Of a stretch of DNA of 64,000 nt, positions 11,606-29,556 are shown piece after piece; the stretch's first letter is position 1; every line of letters begins with the position of its first letter. The notes under the pieces were generated by a model. It saw only the letters and a program-made list of their open reading frames with translations. It searched no databases and was not told the DNA's origin. Made by a program: the position numbers and the translations under genes. Origin of the DNA: Heterocephalus glaber (taxonomy: Eukaryota; Chordata; Mammalia; Rodentia; Bathyergidae); contig NW_004624781.1 in NCBI RefSeq assembly GCF_000247695.1, forward strand, positions 7,179,521 through 7,243,520, read 5' to 3'.

Positions 11606-12463
11606 TCCATTACCTAACCCCTACTCTATTAATCCCTACAAATCCTAATATATGGCTCTGGAAATTTGGGGGAAGTATCTGTCTTTGTTGAGTTGTCCTC
11701 ATGGTCATGTGAAAGCAATTTATTTAATAGCTCCAGCCTGGGCCCCTAACCAGACGCCCTTCCGGGAGGTGAGGGAGATCCGGTGTCCTGACCAGAACAA
11801 CGGAAGTTAAGGATATTGTGGGACCAGGCAGGTTTACATAAAGGAGATTGGTGACCCTGATACCAGCAGAGATGTACAGTCTGTGGAGAGAGACTCTGCT
11901 GTGGGCCTGGACTTTTTCAAATCAAAGGCATAAAGTCCCAAATTGATTCCTAGGCCCTGGGCTGCACCACTAGCTGGGATTTGGAAGTGGGGTGCCCTGA
12001 GGGCTGCAGCAGGATGATACTTTATACAAAGGAGGGAACTGAGGCTGCTAAGATGGGCTTTGACTTTACCCAGTTCACACACCAGGTGTTGAAAGAGCCT
12101 GGTCAGTCTCTCAGCCACCCCTTCACCCACAGAAGTGCTGGCATTTCACAGCCTTTGCCTCTCTGTGCCCCAAAGCGAGAAGATAGATGAGTTCTGTATT
12201 TTGTACAGCCCAACAGAATAACCTACAGGAGTAACCCTGCAGGCCCCACCCTGGAAAAGGCCTGCAGCTCAGATTTCCTGGAGGAAGGTTGGAATTGCTG
12301 GAAAGAAGCACCACGCTGGGACAAGCATCTTGTCTGTTTATTTACCTGTGTTAATGGGATGCAGGAAACACGTGTGGGCATGGTGATCATTAGTGGGGTG
12401 ACAGTGGCCAGCTTATCGTGTTTCTTATCTGCATTAGCTACACTCTATAAAACCACCAAGCTC

Positions 12464-12514
12464 GGGCGGCGGGGGGGCTGGGGATTTAGCTCAGTGGTTG
12501 CGCTCCCTGCCTCG
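12464..12514 (+). repeat. Tailless, 3'-truncated ID-like SINE
   Basis: 51 bases carrying only the 5' half (GGGGCTGGGGATTTAGCTCA, GCTCCCTGCCTCG) with no A-tail, bracketed by perfect 15-bp duplications AAAACCACCAAGCTC (12449-12463 and 12515-12529). Confidence 0.85.
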
Positions 12515-12554
12515 AAAACCACCAAGCTCTGGGGCAATTAAGTTACATAGCAAC

Positions 12555-12640
12555 CGGGCCAGGGATTTAGCTCAGTGGTTGCAATGGCTGCTCCTTAAGC
12601 ACAAGGACCCAAGTTCGATCCCTGGTACCAAAAAAAAAAA
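12555..12640 (+). repeat. ID-like SINE
   Basis: GGGCCAGGGATTTAGCTCAG to GATCCCTGGTACC plus A-tail. Duplications AGTTACATAGCAAC and AGTTACAGAGCAAC. Confidence 0.92.
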
Positions 12641-12769
12641 AGTTACAGAGCAACTTGCTGTGTAGTGGGTGTCCCTGAACCTGAACGTGAGTGGGGTGGT
12701 GGTAGGAGGGTCTGAGATGTTGGGTGCCTGTGTGTTTTCCTGTGCCAGTATCCGTGGCCTCGTCAGTCA

Positions 12770-12930
12770 CATGGAGCCGGATTTGAATAAGCCGCTGTGG
12801 TACAGGGAAAATATTGCATTTGAGGTCAAATGTCTGCCTAACACCATTGACTGCCTTAAAGTCCTCAGCCTCTCTGAGCTGTGTAAGAACTAGCAACGCC
12901 TACCGGTCCCTCCCAGGGTTATAGCGACGT
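12770..12930 (-). repeat. MIR SINE
   Basis: CTCAGCCTCTCTGAGCTGTG and AGGGTTATAGCG match the MIR reverse strand loosely. Confidence 0.45.
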
Positions 12931-13059
12931 AACTAACTTTTGACCGTCCAGCATTTGCAGATCCAGTTTTCAGAGCCATATTGCTGGTACTTTCATCCTT
13001 TTGATGTTTTTTACCAGCTGAGGTGGGAATATTTAAGAACAGGGCCTGTGGAATAGGGG

Positions 13060-13142
13060 GATTTTTCTTTCAGTACAGTGGTTCAAACCCAGGGCCTCAC
13101 ACATGCTACCCAAGGGCTCTGCCACGAGCTATACCCCCAGGC
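13060..13142 (-). repeat. Old ID-like SINE
   Basis: CAGTGGTTCAAACCCAGGGC, CACATGCTACCCAAGGGCTC and GAGCTATACCCCCAG. Confidence 0.65.
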
Positions 13143-14927
13143 ACAGGACGAGAAGGGATTTGCTCCATCGATGCCAGAACCTCCTGCCAGATACACTCAC
13201 ACTCAATAGGTGTTTGCTGAATGGCTACTTAGAGTAGACTCAATGGGTCTGGTATAAAAATAGGAAGGGTACTGTATTGCCAAACATAGACCCAGGACAC
13301 AGCATCTGGTGTACAAGATAGAAACAGGGCAAAACATCTGCAGTTGAGACTGCTTTTGAGAACCTAGCAGTGGAACTGGTGGGCTGGTCACATGGAGTAG
13401 AAGACCTTCCTTTCCCTCTTCCTTCCCCACATTTACCCTCTCCCCCCAAATCCGTGGGAGGAATCCACCCTGAGTAGGCCGCATACTCCCCCGTCCCCCT
13501 GCACACTTCACACCCTCCACTGCAGGCACAGTGTGGGGCAGGGGAAGCCCCGGGCTCAGCTCTGAGGAAGAACTAGGGGCTGAGTGATGAAAAAGCAGGG
13601 CTTTGAGAGATTTTAGTTCCCTTGGGCTGAAAAAGCCCAGCAAGGGGCTGTGGAGCCCGGCTTGCCTTGGACCTGCTGTGGATTCCAAGGTTGGAGGCTT
13701 CTCCTGTCCTGTGGGGCCGAGGCCAGCAGCTGGCCACAGGGACTTTCCCAAGGCGAATCCAGCCCCCAGACGTCTCCTACCTCTCCCATCCAGGCCCCCA
13801 TTTGTCAGAGGTGGCCGAGGTGGCTGTGGAGAGGGGAGAGATGTGGATTTATGGCCGCTGACTTGAAAGACAAAGTTGCCTTGTGTGTTGGAATTGGGGT
13901 GGAGTGGAGGGGGGAGGGGAAGGGGAGGAAGGGGCTGGGGTTCAGGGGCCCAAGGCAGCGGGTGAGGGCTGGAGGAAGGCTGAGGAGGGAGACAAAGGGA
14001 TGCAGAGGCTTTGCAGAGCAAAGGATCACCAGGCAAAGGCCCAGATGGATGGGGGAGGGCCTTTGAGCCGCCACTTCTTGGAAGCTGTCACCATCCTGTC
14101 CACCCAGGCCTGTTCCGACACCCAGACGGCACCAGCCCCTCCTCTCAACATACTCTTTGGACTCAAACCTTCAGTTGAACTATCAGAGTCTTCTTGAGAA
14201 GCCCAGAAGGAAATCCAGTTATCCCAAGTGCTCCTTTCCCTGTCCCAAGTGACCACAGCCGTTGTTACCACGGGGCTTTTTCCTAACAGAGCCCGGTCAG
14301 AGGCTAAGCGGGGACCTGGCTGATGGGGCCAACAAAGCCAACAGCCTCTGTGGAAAAGGTGCTGTGAACAGGTCTCAGGGGTCTGTCTCTGCCACCACGT
14401 TATGAGGGCTTTGAGGAGCTTAAAAAGTGTGTGAGGAGGTCCTGGCTGACTCTCTTGCCCTCCAGGGGCCATGTTGCCCCCCAGTGGCCATGCCTTGTGG
14501 GTCTAGGTGGATACCAGGGCCACAGTCAGTTGCCTGAGTTCAGCAGGTGTTTTAACTACACCTCAGAGAGTCACATCCAACCCCCAGAATGAGCCTGGCC
14601 AATAAAGGCATGAATTTATAGGCTTCGTAAACATTTTACTAGAGAAATCAAGGCCTCAATTACCCAGTAGCCTCTTCCCACTGACAGCTCCTCTGTTGAG
14701 GCCTCTGCGAAGCCCCCAGGCAGCAGTGTGACAAAAGAAGCCAAGCTCTGGTTATACCCGCTGCTCCTCGCCCCCGAATGACCCCCTCATCATTCAGGCC
14801 ATGGAAATGAGGGTACTCATCAAGTCCCTCAGCCTTCATGTCTCCCAGGGAAAATGGCTCCTCCTCTTGAAAAGTTTGTTCCCAGCCTGCTCCTCCAAAA
14901 TTCTCAGCTCCCTTTTATCTCAATAAT

Positions 14928-15160
14928 TTATTTATTTATTTGTTTGTTTGTTTGTTTGTTTGTTTTTAATTATTTTGGTACTGGGGATTGAGTCCAAGGC
15001 CTTTTCACTGAGCTACGTCCCCAGTCTGGTTTTAAATTACTTTTATTTTGAGACAAGTCTCACTAAGTTGCTAAGTGACTGGCTCAAGCTTACATTCTTC
15101 CTGCCTGAGCCTCTCAGAATGCTGAGATTGCAGATGTGTGCCACCATGCCCAGTTTCTTA
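14928..15160 (-). repeat. Dimeric B1+ID SINE with T-rich tail
   Basis: TTTA/GTTT-rich tail, ID part GGTACTGGGGATTGAGTCCA...GAGCTACGTCCCCAG, then B1 part TTGAGACAAGTCTCACTAAG to GTGCCACCATGCC. Confidence 0.8.
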
Positions 15161-15199
15161 ACTCAAGATTTTTACCATTTTTCCCTCAACAGTGAGAAG

Positions 15200-15375
15200 C
15201 AGGTATTTGCTATTTGTAAGCACTTTACAAATATCTCATCAGATTCTCCATAGACAGCAGCATTAAGTGAGAATAGAGGCTCTGGGAGACTGTCACTTGC
15301 CCAGGGTCACGTGGCTCAGAACAGTGATGTTGAGATTTGAACTTAGCTCCTTCTGCTTCCACAGCCTGTGCCATT
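15200..15375 (+). repeat. MIR SINE
   Basis: GCACTTTACAAATATCTCAT, CACTTGCCCAGGGTCACGTG and GATTTGAACTTAG match MIR. Confidence 0.75.
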
Positions 15376-15724
15376 ACCTGTGCCTCTACTAAAGTTCTGA
15401 GCAGGTATTCCCCTCAAGAAGACCTTCTCTGATGTGTAGGGTGACAGCCGCAGCATAATAGGATCAAGTGTCGGCCTCGTCCTCTGTCTCAGTGTCACAT
15501 GGCCAGGAAGAGGCTACTGAAGAAGCTGAAAGGCAGGGTCCTTTCCGGGGAAGGGGCAGCAGCTGGGGAGAAAGCCAGAGGGAAGGTGGCTGGGGTTCTT
15601 CGGCCTTGGATCCGGACCAGAGCTGCCTGACAGAACTTTCTGTCATGGCTGTGTCATTTTCTCCAGTTGTGGCTATTGAGCAACTAAAATGTGGCTAGAG
15701 AGACTAAGGAACAGAGTTTTATTT

Positions 15725-15930
15725 TTATTGATTGATCGATGTTTTTGTGGTACTGGGGTTTGAACCCTGGGTCTTCACACTGAGCAACCCGGCCCTCTTT
15801 AAAATTTTGTATCTTGAGACGAGTCTCGCTGAGTTGCTAAATTGCCCAGGCTGGACTCAAACTTGTGATCGTCCTGGTTTAGACTTCTAGAGTGCTGGGG
15901 TTGCGAGCCTGTGCCATCGCGCCTGGCTTA
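15725..15930 (-). repeat. Dimeric B1+ID SINE
   Basis: GGTACTGGGGTTTGAACCCT (ID) then TTGAGACGAGTCTCGCTGAG to GTGCCATCGCGCCTGGC (B1). Confidence 0.8.
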
Positions 15931-16460
15931 TCTGAGCCATTTTTAAGGTATGCAGTTCTGTGGCATCAGTGTGTTCACATTGTTGGCTGACCACCACCAT
16001 GTACCTTTAGACTCTTTTCATTTTGTAAAACTGTGCAAGTGAAACTCTTGTTTCCTGTTAAACAATATAATAATACTAATAATAACAGTAATAATAATAT
16101 CCATATTTTCCATTAAACAATAATACAAATTTCCATTTACCCTTCTCCCCAGCCCCTGGCAACCATTATTCTACCTTCTGTCTCTATGAATTTGACTACT
16201 CTAGATACCTCATATGTAAGTAGAATTTGTCATTTTTATGACTGGCTTTTCTCTGTATAATATCCTCAAGGTTCACCTATGTTGTAGCCTGTGTCAGAAT
16301 TTCCTCCTTTTTAAGGCTGAGCAACAGTCCATTGTGGGACAACAGTCACATTTTGTTCACCCATTTGTCTGTTGATAGACAAGGGTGGTTTCCCCTTTTT
16401 ATCTGTGGTGAATAATGCTTCTATGAGCATTATTACTTATCTCTTTGAGTCTCTGGTTTC

Positions 16461-16633
16461 TTTTGTTTGTTTGTTTGTTTTGTTTTGTTTTTGTCTTTAA
16501 AAGGGAAGGGGTTTATTTGGCTTACAGTTCGTAGAGGTTTCAGTCCATAATCGGCTGACTCTGAGGCTGGGATGGCAAACAAGCATCTCAGAGGAGAAAC
16601 AACATGGCGCACACAAGGCAGCAAAGGTAACGA
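16461..16633 (-). mobile_element. Retroposed LTR-like fragment with A-tail
   Basis: On the - strand the insert ends GTAAGCCAAATAAACCCC then a CAAAA/CAAA tail, and is bracketed by 14-bp duplications GAGTCTCTGGTTTC (16447-16460 and 16634-16647). The body resembles the R region of a MaLR-type LTR (AAACCTC...GAACTGTAAG), so it looks like an LTR-terminated transcript copied by L1. Confidence 0.65.
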
Positions 16634-16711
16634 GAGTCTCTGGTTTCAATTGTCTTGGGTATATACCTTCAAGTGGAATTGCTAGATCATATGGTAATTG
16701 CATTTATTTGC

Positions 16712-16797
16712 TTGTTTGTTTATGGTACTGAGATCAAATCCAGGGCCTGGTACATGCTAAAAACCTGCTGTCTATGGAGCCACACTCTAGCCCTGAT
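16712..16797 (-). repeat. Old ID-like SINE
   Basis: GGTACTGAGATCAAATCCAG to AGCCACACTCTAGCCC. Confidence 0.7.
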
Positions 16798-16908
16798 TTC
16801 TAATTTTTTGAGGAACTGCCATACCATCTTCTATAGCAGCTACATCATGGTACATTTCCACCAACAATGCGCAATGGTTCTAATTTCTCTACTTCCCCAT
16901 CCATACCC

Positions 16909-16911
<3 letters not shown>

Positions 16912-16939
<28 letters not shown>
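16912..16939. repeat. (TG)n microsatellite
   Basis: Perfect TG run leading into an ID-like SINE; it may be the evolved tail. Confidence 0.95.
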
Positions 16940-16941
<2 letters not shown>

Positions 16942-17007
16942 TACTGGGGCTTGGGACTGTGTGCTTGTGAAGCAGGCAGCGGAACCACTGAGCTAAATCC
17001 CCAGCCC
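16940..17007 (-). repeat. ID-like SINE
   Basis: GGTACTGGGGCTTGGGACTG, CAGCGGAACCACTGAGCTAA and ATCCCCAGCCC. Confidence 0.88.
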
Positions 17008-17019
17008 AAAACTGTTTTT

Positions 17020-17129
17020 TGGTTTTGTTTTGTGTTTTTGTCTTTGTTTTTTTTGATATGGGGGATGGAACTCAGGACCTTGCACTTGCGAGGGAGGCGG
17101 TGGCATCACTGAGCTAAATCCCCAGCCCT
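17020..17129 (-). repeat. ID-like SINE
   Basis: T/G-rich tail, GATATGGGGGATGGAACTCA, CACTGAGCTAAATCCCCAGC. Confidence 0.88.
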
Positions 17130-17134
17130 TAATG

Positions 17135-17240
17135 TTGTTTTGTTTTGTAATGAAGTCTCTCCATATTGTCCAAGCAGACATCAAACTCCTAGACCCCAGA
17201 ATAACTGAGACAAGAGGGGTGTGGCACCATACCCAGCTTA
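17135..17240 (-). repeat. Degenerate B1 SINE
   Basis: GAAGTCTCTCCATATTGTCC, CAAACTCCTAGAC, GTGGCACCATACCCAGC. Confidence 0.6.
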
Positions 17241-17324
17241 TTTTCTGTATTTTTAATAGAACACATCCTAGTATGCATTTCCCTAAAATTAGTATCTTTT
17301 CTTTTTTAGTATACTCAGTTTTTG

Positions 17325-17423
17325 GGCCAGGGATTTAGCTCAGTGGTTTTCGCTGCCTGCTGCGCAAGCACAAGTTTCTGAGTTCGATCCCTGGTACCAA
17401 AAAATAATAATAATAATAATAAT
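17325..17423 (+). repeat. ID-like SINE with (TAA)n tail
   Basis: GGGCCAGGGATTTAGCTCAG, GAGTTCGATCCCTGGTACC, then AATAAT repeats. Confidence 0.9.
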
Positions 17424-17600
17424 TTTTAAAATTGTATTAAAAAATATACTAAGTTTTCAAAATCCAGTATCTGAGCTATACTGAAGGCCCATCTCAATTT
17501 GGACTGATCACATATCAAGTACTTAACAGTTGGCCACTACACAATTGGCTTTTTGTATCTGCAGGTTCCAAATCCTAGATTCAACCATGGTAGATTAAAA

Positions 17601-17685
17601 TTTTTTTTTGGTACTGGGGATTGAACTTGGGAACTTGTACTTTCGAGGCAGGCCCTGGAACCACTGAGCTAAATCCCCACCCGGA
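17601..17685 (-). repeat. ID-like SINE
   Basis: T-run, GGTACTGGGGATTGAACTTG, CCACTGAGCTAAATCCCC. Flanked by GATTAAAA duplications. Confidence 0.88.
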
Positions 17686-17711
17686 TTAAAAATATTTTTT
17701 AAAAAAATCAG

Positions 17712-17804
17712 GGTCTGGGGGATCTAACTCAGTGGTGGAGAACTTGCTAAGCATATGGGAGGCCTTGGGTTCCGTCCCCAGCATGGCAAAAAAAAAAAAA
17801 AAAA
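17712..17804 (+). repeat. Old-type ID SINE
   Basis: GGGTCTGGGGGATCTAACTC, GTGGAGAACTTGCTAAGCAT, CCCCAGCATGGC plus A-tail. Confidence 0.85.
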
Positions 17805-20504
17805 GCATCTATATTGAATATGTACAGATGTTTTTCTTATCATTATTCTCTAAACAATATGCTATAAGAATGATTTTCATAGCACTTGTAGTAGGTATCA
17901 CAAGTAATCTAGAAAAGATTTAAAGTAACACAGGAGGGTGTGCATAGATTATATGCAAATACTACAGCGATTTATATAAAGGACTTGAGCAGCCACAGAT
18001 TTTGATATGTTTAGGAGATGCTGGAACTGACCCCCCATGAACACTGTGCCCGTACTTATTGAAAGATGTGGTTCGAGAGGGAAAAGTTAGGGGCAGTGGG
18101 TGGAAGTCTGTAGAATTTAGGCATGAATGTTGTGTGAGCAAAAAATTGTTGTATAATTGTCCTAGTAGCCCAAGGGGCTGGGCATCCCGGAGGCTGTGGC
18201 CCCTGGTCCTTCAAAGGGACGGATACTGTTGAGGAGTCTGATGCACAGTTGCCACTTTTGAAGAGCTGCACAGCAGGGGGCAGCCAGTGCCTCACACCCC
18301 CAGTGCCACCACCTTTCTCAAAGGCTGTGTTCTGGATTCTCCATCCACACAGGATCACGGGTCTTTTTATCATCACACACCGGATAGGAGTCTGGCTGTG
18401 GCCGAAGGGTGGGAGGCTGGAGCTTCCGTCCCAGCACTCTGGCTCGACCTTTTGCGGCCCCCCGCTTGTCTGGAGCCTGTCTAATCACATCCAGGCCTGA
18501 CCTTGCCAGAGGTCCTGGAGCAGGAGTGGAGTCCCTGCTCCCCTTCCTGAGCCGCCCTAGATCTGGCTCTCAGGAGACCCTTCCCCTCAGGGTGATTTAT
18601 AGGGGTATCCAGGAACCACTTCCTGCCCAGTTCTGTTCCCTCCCAGACGAGCTGAAGGCCAGGCTCATTCTTCACCCCTTGGTCCCTTCCACAGCCTGGT
18701 AAGGCAGAGAGGGGCTTAGAGACCCTAGATTGCTTGGGGACAAAGGTGCTTTCTTCTTCCTGTTCCTATTGCTTTCTCTGCCCCACACCCGGTAGGCCTC
18801 CCAACCAGTTCCTGTTGCCCATTGCATTAAGGGACCCAAAACTGTCCCACCAGGCCAACTAGTGTCAGCAGGAGTGTGAAGCATCAGCAGCCAACATCGC
18901 AGCAGTACCTCCGGGCTGACTTGCTCAGGGAGCTCCAAGGTCCAGTCCTCAGTCCAGCTAACCGAGGACCCTCTCTGCAGAAAGACTCCATGAGGGACAG
19001 TCCTGGCCCCAGCCCTGCTATCTGGCTCAAGCCAGAGCAAGAACAGACTTGTGAACCAAGCATCTTCCATCCCGAGACCAGGGAGGCAACCTTGCCACGA
19101 AAGAAGCATGCGGAGATGAAGGCAGCTAAACTGAGTAGCCTGCTTGTGGCTGTGGCTCCGGACAAGGGCCTCCGTGTATGCTGCATACCTGGTCCCCCAG
19201 TGAGGCCTAGAGTCCCTAAGGGATGTGCAGGGATGTGGGGAGCAGAAATAAAAAGGAGCCATGGGGACAAGGCCAGTTTGGGTCCTAGGGGCGGTGTCAG
19301 GAACTGTCCCTAGGCCTCCTTACTGCCCCTCCAACCAGCGAGAAGAGGCTGTTTCAACGTTCAGTCTGCTTGAGGGCTACCTAAAACTTGCTGAGTTGGG
19401 AGACCCCAAGGACACCCCAGCAAAGGGCTAGGCCTCAATTTCCCCTTTGCAAAATGACAGAATTTGCTTCAGAGAGGTTTTTAAACACTTTACAAGGCAA
19501 ACCTACTCTTCAAGCACCCAGAACAGCACCCAGTACTGCTGAGGGACAGGTTCCATGAGGGGCTGCTCTGATGGAAGGAAGATGTGGCTAGGGAGGACCC
19601 CAGGGGACCCAGGACCCCTCGATACCAGGGTGAGGACTATCAGGCTGGCTCCATACCCCTGACCCCTTCTAGCACTAGCATTCCTCTGCTGAGTCACACT
19701 CATTAGCACTGTGTCTGCTATTGTCACAGTTTAGTCTGTATGGGAAGTTGGCTGGGGTCTGGGGAGACTGGATTTCTCCCTCCTGTGCCCCAAGAAGCAG
19801 CAGCTCCTTCCTAGTCTGTCTGTCCTCAGGCCAGCTCCCAGCACTAGGTGCCTCAAGGGAGCCCGGAATGGGGGCCAGAGGCACAAAAGGCTTTGGCTCC
19901 TTAATGAGGAGGCATCTGTAGTCAGCAGAGCCATTAGTCCCCCCCCCCCCCGTCTCCCGCCCCCTGGTCCCTGGGGAGCTTTGAGCTCCTCTCCAGCTGG
20001 ATCGAGGAGAGGGCAGGCAGCTCTCCAGCTCCCGAATGGGCAGGGCCCCGGGGGGACAGATGTAGATCCAGGAACGAGGAGCGAGGGTGCCCTTGACACT
20101 CCCCAGGCCTGCAACCAGCCTTCCTGGAGTTTGGGGACACAGGCACTAGAGGGGCTCCTTCGGCCATTGATCCCCCTCCCCAAACCCCTGACTGGCCTGC
20201 AAGGTTTTGGCCTGAGACTGGGCGGGCAATCGTCAGTGCTCCCTGGAGGTCCTCTCAGCACGCTGATGGGGCAGCTGCCCGGCCACCCCCTGGGCCTCAG
20301 GCTCCGTTTCTAAGAGCTGAACCTGCATAGAATACATGTGGTTGATAATGCACACAGTACCAGCCACCAGAGCTTCGGAATTCAACCCCCGTTCCCGTCC
20401 AGGTGTCACCTAGGCCACAGGCATGGAGCACAGCCCCACACGTGTGTATAAAGCCGTACACACCCATCCGCCGCACTCCCAGGAGGCCCCCAAAGAGGAG
20501 GAGG

Positions 20505-20600
20505 CAGGGCAGGGTTTTTATGCATGTTTATATTTAATGAACCATATGCAAATGAGATGGAGAATGCGCCATAAAGGAGCCAGCCCCCAGGGACTCTGGG
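20505..20600. promoter_or_regulatory. Candidate conserved intronic element with octamer
   Basis: AT-rich block in a GC-rich intron, with an ATGCAAAT octamer at 20546-20553, TTTATATTTAATGA before it and CCATAAAGG after it. No repeat family recognised. Confidence 0.35.
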
Positions 20601-21613
20601 TAGAAGGGCACAAAGGCACGGCCTTTTGGGGTGGCCTAGAGTCCACAAGAGGCCTGTGGCTGGAGGGGCCTGAGACAGGGTGCTGGGGCTGTGGGGAGGG
20701 CTGCCTGCCACAGCAGGGAGCGCAGAGCAGGAGCTGTGACAAGCTGCAGTGTCCCTGCTGCTGTAGGGAGGGCTCCTTCCGGGAGGGGAGCAACTGTCCC
20801 AGTTGATGGAGTGCCTGAGGGGGGGGCTGCCCGCTTGGACAGATGGCGACCGCCTTCCACACTCGAAGCAAAGTGGATTTAAATGCAATTGCAGCCCTAG
20901 TCCTGGAGCTGGGAGCCCGGGTGGGCGGGGCCCTTCCCAGCCTCACAGGGAGGGGCTTGTGCATGGTGGGGGACAAGGGTGGGGAGGACACTTAACCAGC
21001 CTCACGCTGGGGGAGAGGGGGTCTGTCACAGCCCCTCTGCACCCGGCTCTGCAGACCAGAATTGAAGCAGTGAGTTTAGATCCCCCAAAGGTGGAGAGGG
21101 GCCCCTGAATATTTATGACACATTGAAATGTAGATTGGTAGGTTTGACAGTCTTCTGAGAGCTTGTCACCCTGGGCGGTGCACCACCCTCTTGGGGCACA
21201 AGGAGAAACTACGGAAGGACCACTGCGGGGATGAAAAGGGGAGGGGAAGGATGCCTGGTAACCAGGGTCTGACAACTTGGTGGTGTCCCTGCTGGGTCAC
21301 GTTGGACTAATCGGCCCCTCCCCTGGGCCTCAGTTTCCAGGGCAGGCAAATGTGGAGCGCAGTACTCAGAGCTTGCGTCCCACAGGAGGAGTCGATGAAA
21401 AGAAATCTGAAAGCAGCTGAAAAAGTGGGGAGCAGACTTGGGGTCAGTGCTTTCTCAGGTCGGCCTTCTTGGGTCAGCTCTGCAGGACCCCGCACACACA
21501 GCCTGAAATATCCCTGTGGAAGTGTGGTTGGCCCAGCCTTGGCTCAGACCTCTCTCAAAGGGCTTCAGCCCAGCGTGTCCGCCACTGCACATCTCTGGGC
21601 CACTCGTGGGTGA

Positions 21614-27890
<6,277 letters not shown>

Positions 27891-28416
27891 CCAGTGTCCG
27901 GCCGGCCGGCGGGGAGCCCCCCATTCTCAGGTCAAAGGCAAGATTTCTCCTGTCACGTGAGAGGTGGACAGTCCTGGGGGGCAGCCCTGCGTTTCTGTCC
28001 TGACTGAAGGATGGGGACCCCTCTGGGAGGTGGAGGGCCCCCTGCAGGAGCTCCCATCCCTGGGCTGATGTCCCCTCACTGCTGCCTGGTACCCATGCAA
28101 CTTGGAACTGGACTAATGTTTTCCTTTAAAAGTCAGAACTGAAAAAGAGAGAGAAGGAAGAAAGGAGAAGGTGAATTAGACTCCAAATATTGCCCCTGCT
28201 GTGCCGGGCCCGACACAGTCCCCTGCCCGACCTTGTTTTCTCAGGATGGACTTCGCTGTGTTAGCGCTCAGCACCTACCTCAGCCGGAATGAATGTCCTC
28301 GGGGAGGGGACGGCACCCTGGGCCCTGCCCCTCAGAGCCGAATGCACGCCTACCTCAAGCCCCTCTGTGGGCTCCCCTCCCGCCCTCATTGTCCAGAGTT
28401 TAAAAAAAAAAAAAAA

Positions 28417-28871
28417 NNNNNNNNNNNNNNNNNNNNNNNNNNNNNNNNNNNNNNNNNNNNNNNNNNNNNNNNNNNNNNNNNNNNNNNNNNNNNNNNNNNN
28501 NNNNNNNNNNNNNNNNNNNNNNNNNNNNNNNNNNNNNNNNNNNNNNNNNNNNNNNNNNNNNNNNNNNNNNNNNNNNNNNNNNNNNNNNNNNNNNNNNNNN
28601 NNNNNNNNNNNNNNNNNNNNNNNNNNNNNNNNNNNNNNNNNNNNNNNNNNNNNNNNNNNNNNNNNNNNNNNNNNNNNNNNNNNNNNNNNNNNNNNNNNNN
28701 NNNNNNNNNNNNNNNNNNNNNNNNNNNNNNNNNNNNNNNNNNNNNNNNNNNNNNNNNNNNNNNNNNNNNNNNNNNNNNNNNNNNNNNNNNNNNNNNNNNN
28801 NNNNNNNNNNNNNNNNNNNNNNNNNNNNNNNNNNNNNNNNNNNNNNNNNNNNNNNNNNNNNNNNNNNNNNN
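28417..28871. other. Assembly gap, 455 N
   Basis: Run of N inside the IGDCC3 3' UTR. The left edge is a run of 15 A, so the assembly probably broke at a homopolymer or an inserted A-tailed repeat. The true length and content are unknown. Confidence 0.99.
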
Positions 28872-29550
28872 GTCCCTGCCTCCTGTCCTGTAGATGCAGG
28901 GCCTGGGATGGGCCTGGCCCCAGAATGTACTGCGTGTGAGACAGTGGTGTGTGTCCTCGGCGGAGGTGCCCAGGCCCATGTCGTGGGACACAGCCAGCCT
29001 GACCCGACCGCTGCACGGTGGAACCACCGCTATCAGCAGATGTGGCCAGGAGCTATTTTTATACGAGGTGTGTTTAAGGGTCATGTTCCTGTGACTTTTT
29101 GTTTCTCTTTTATGTTGTGTTGTTCTTTGAACTACTTGGGTAAAGAAGGAAGGAAAAAAAAAAAAAGGAAACAAATACCTATTTTTGGTTACACTCAGAA
29201 CATTTTTTTAAATAGAAGAAAGAAAACTTTTTTTTAAAAGAAAACAAAAAGATAAGTGTATTTCTTAAGAATGAGATTAGAGCATTAAGTCCTGACCCCC
29301 CACAACCTCTAGGGAAACCTTACCCTGAACTTTAGTTAATTAGCTGAAGAAGGTAGAATTTGTGGTGTTTTCCTAGAACCCTAGAGTCGTGTACCTGTGG
29401 ACTGCAGAAGTATAGTCCCTCCCTTCTCCCAAGTGACAGTGTGCGCTCTGTCCTGGCTCCTGCTCCTTTGGAGAGGTGGGGCTGGGGCAGGAGTGGCTGG
29501 GGACCGCCTGGCCTGCCTTGGGTTTTGTCACACGCTCCTCATTTTGACTG

Positions 29551-29556
29551 AATAAA
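29551..29556 (+). terminator. IGDCC3: Polyadenylation signal AATAAA of IGDCC3
   Basis: Canonical AATAAA followed 20-40 bases later by GT-rich sequence (GTGTCCTGGTGGCTTTGT). It lies about 1.66 kb after the stop, including the gap. Confidence 0.75.

Larger units (their letters stand above)
15945..16910 (-). mobile_element. Old L1 (L1M type) 3' region, interrupted
   Basis: CCCCTGGCAACCATTATTCT, TCTCTATGAATTTGACTACT, TTCACCTATGTTGTAGC, TTTGTTCACCCATTTG and GAGGAACTGCCATACCATC are the reverse strand of an ancient L1. Interrupted at 16461-16633 and by an ID at about 16712-16797. Confidence 0.8.

Noticed and set aside
13203..14036. 277-codon - strand open frame
   Set aside because: Proline-rich low-complexity translation antisense to GC-rich intron; no domain, start context or splice support.
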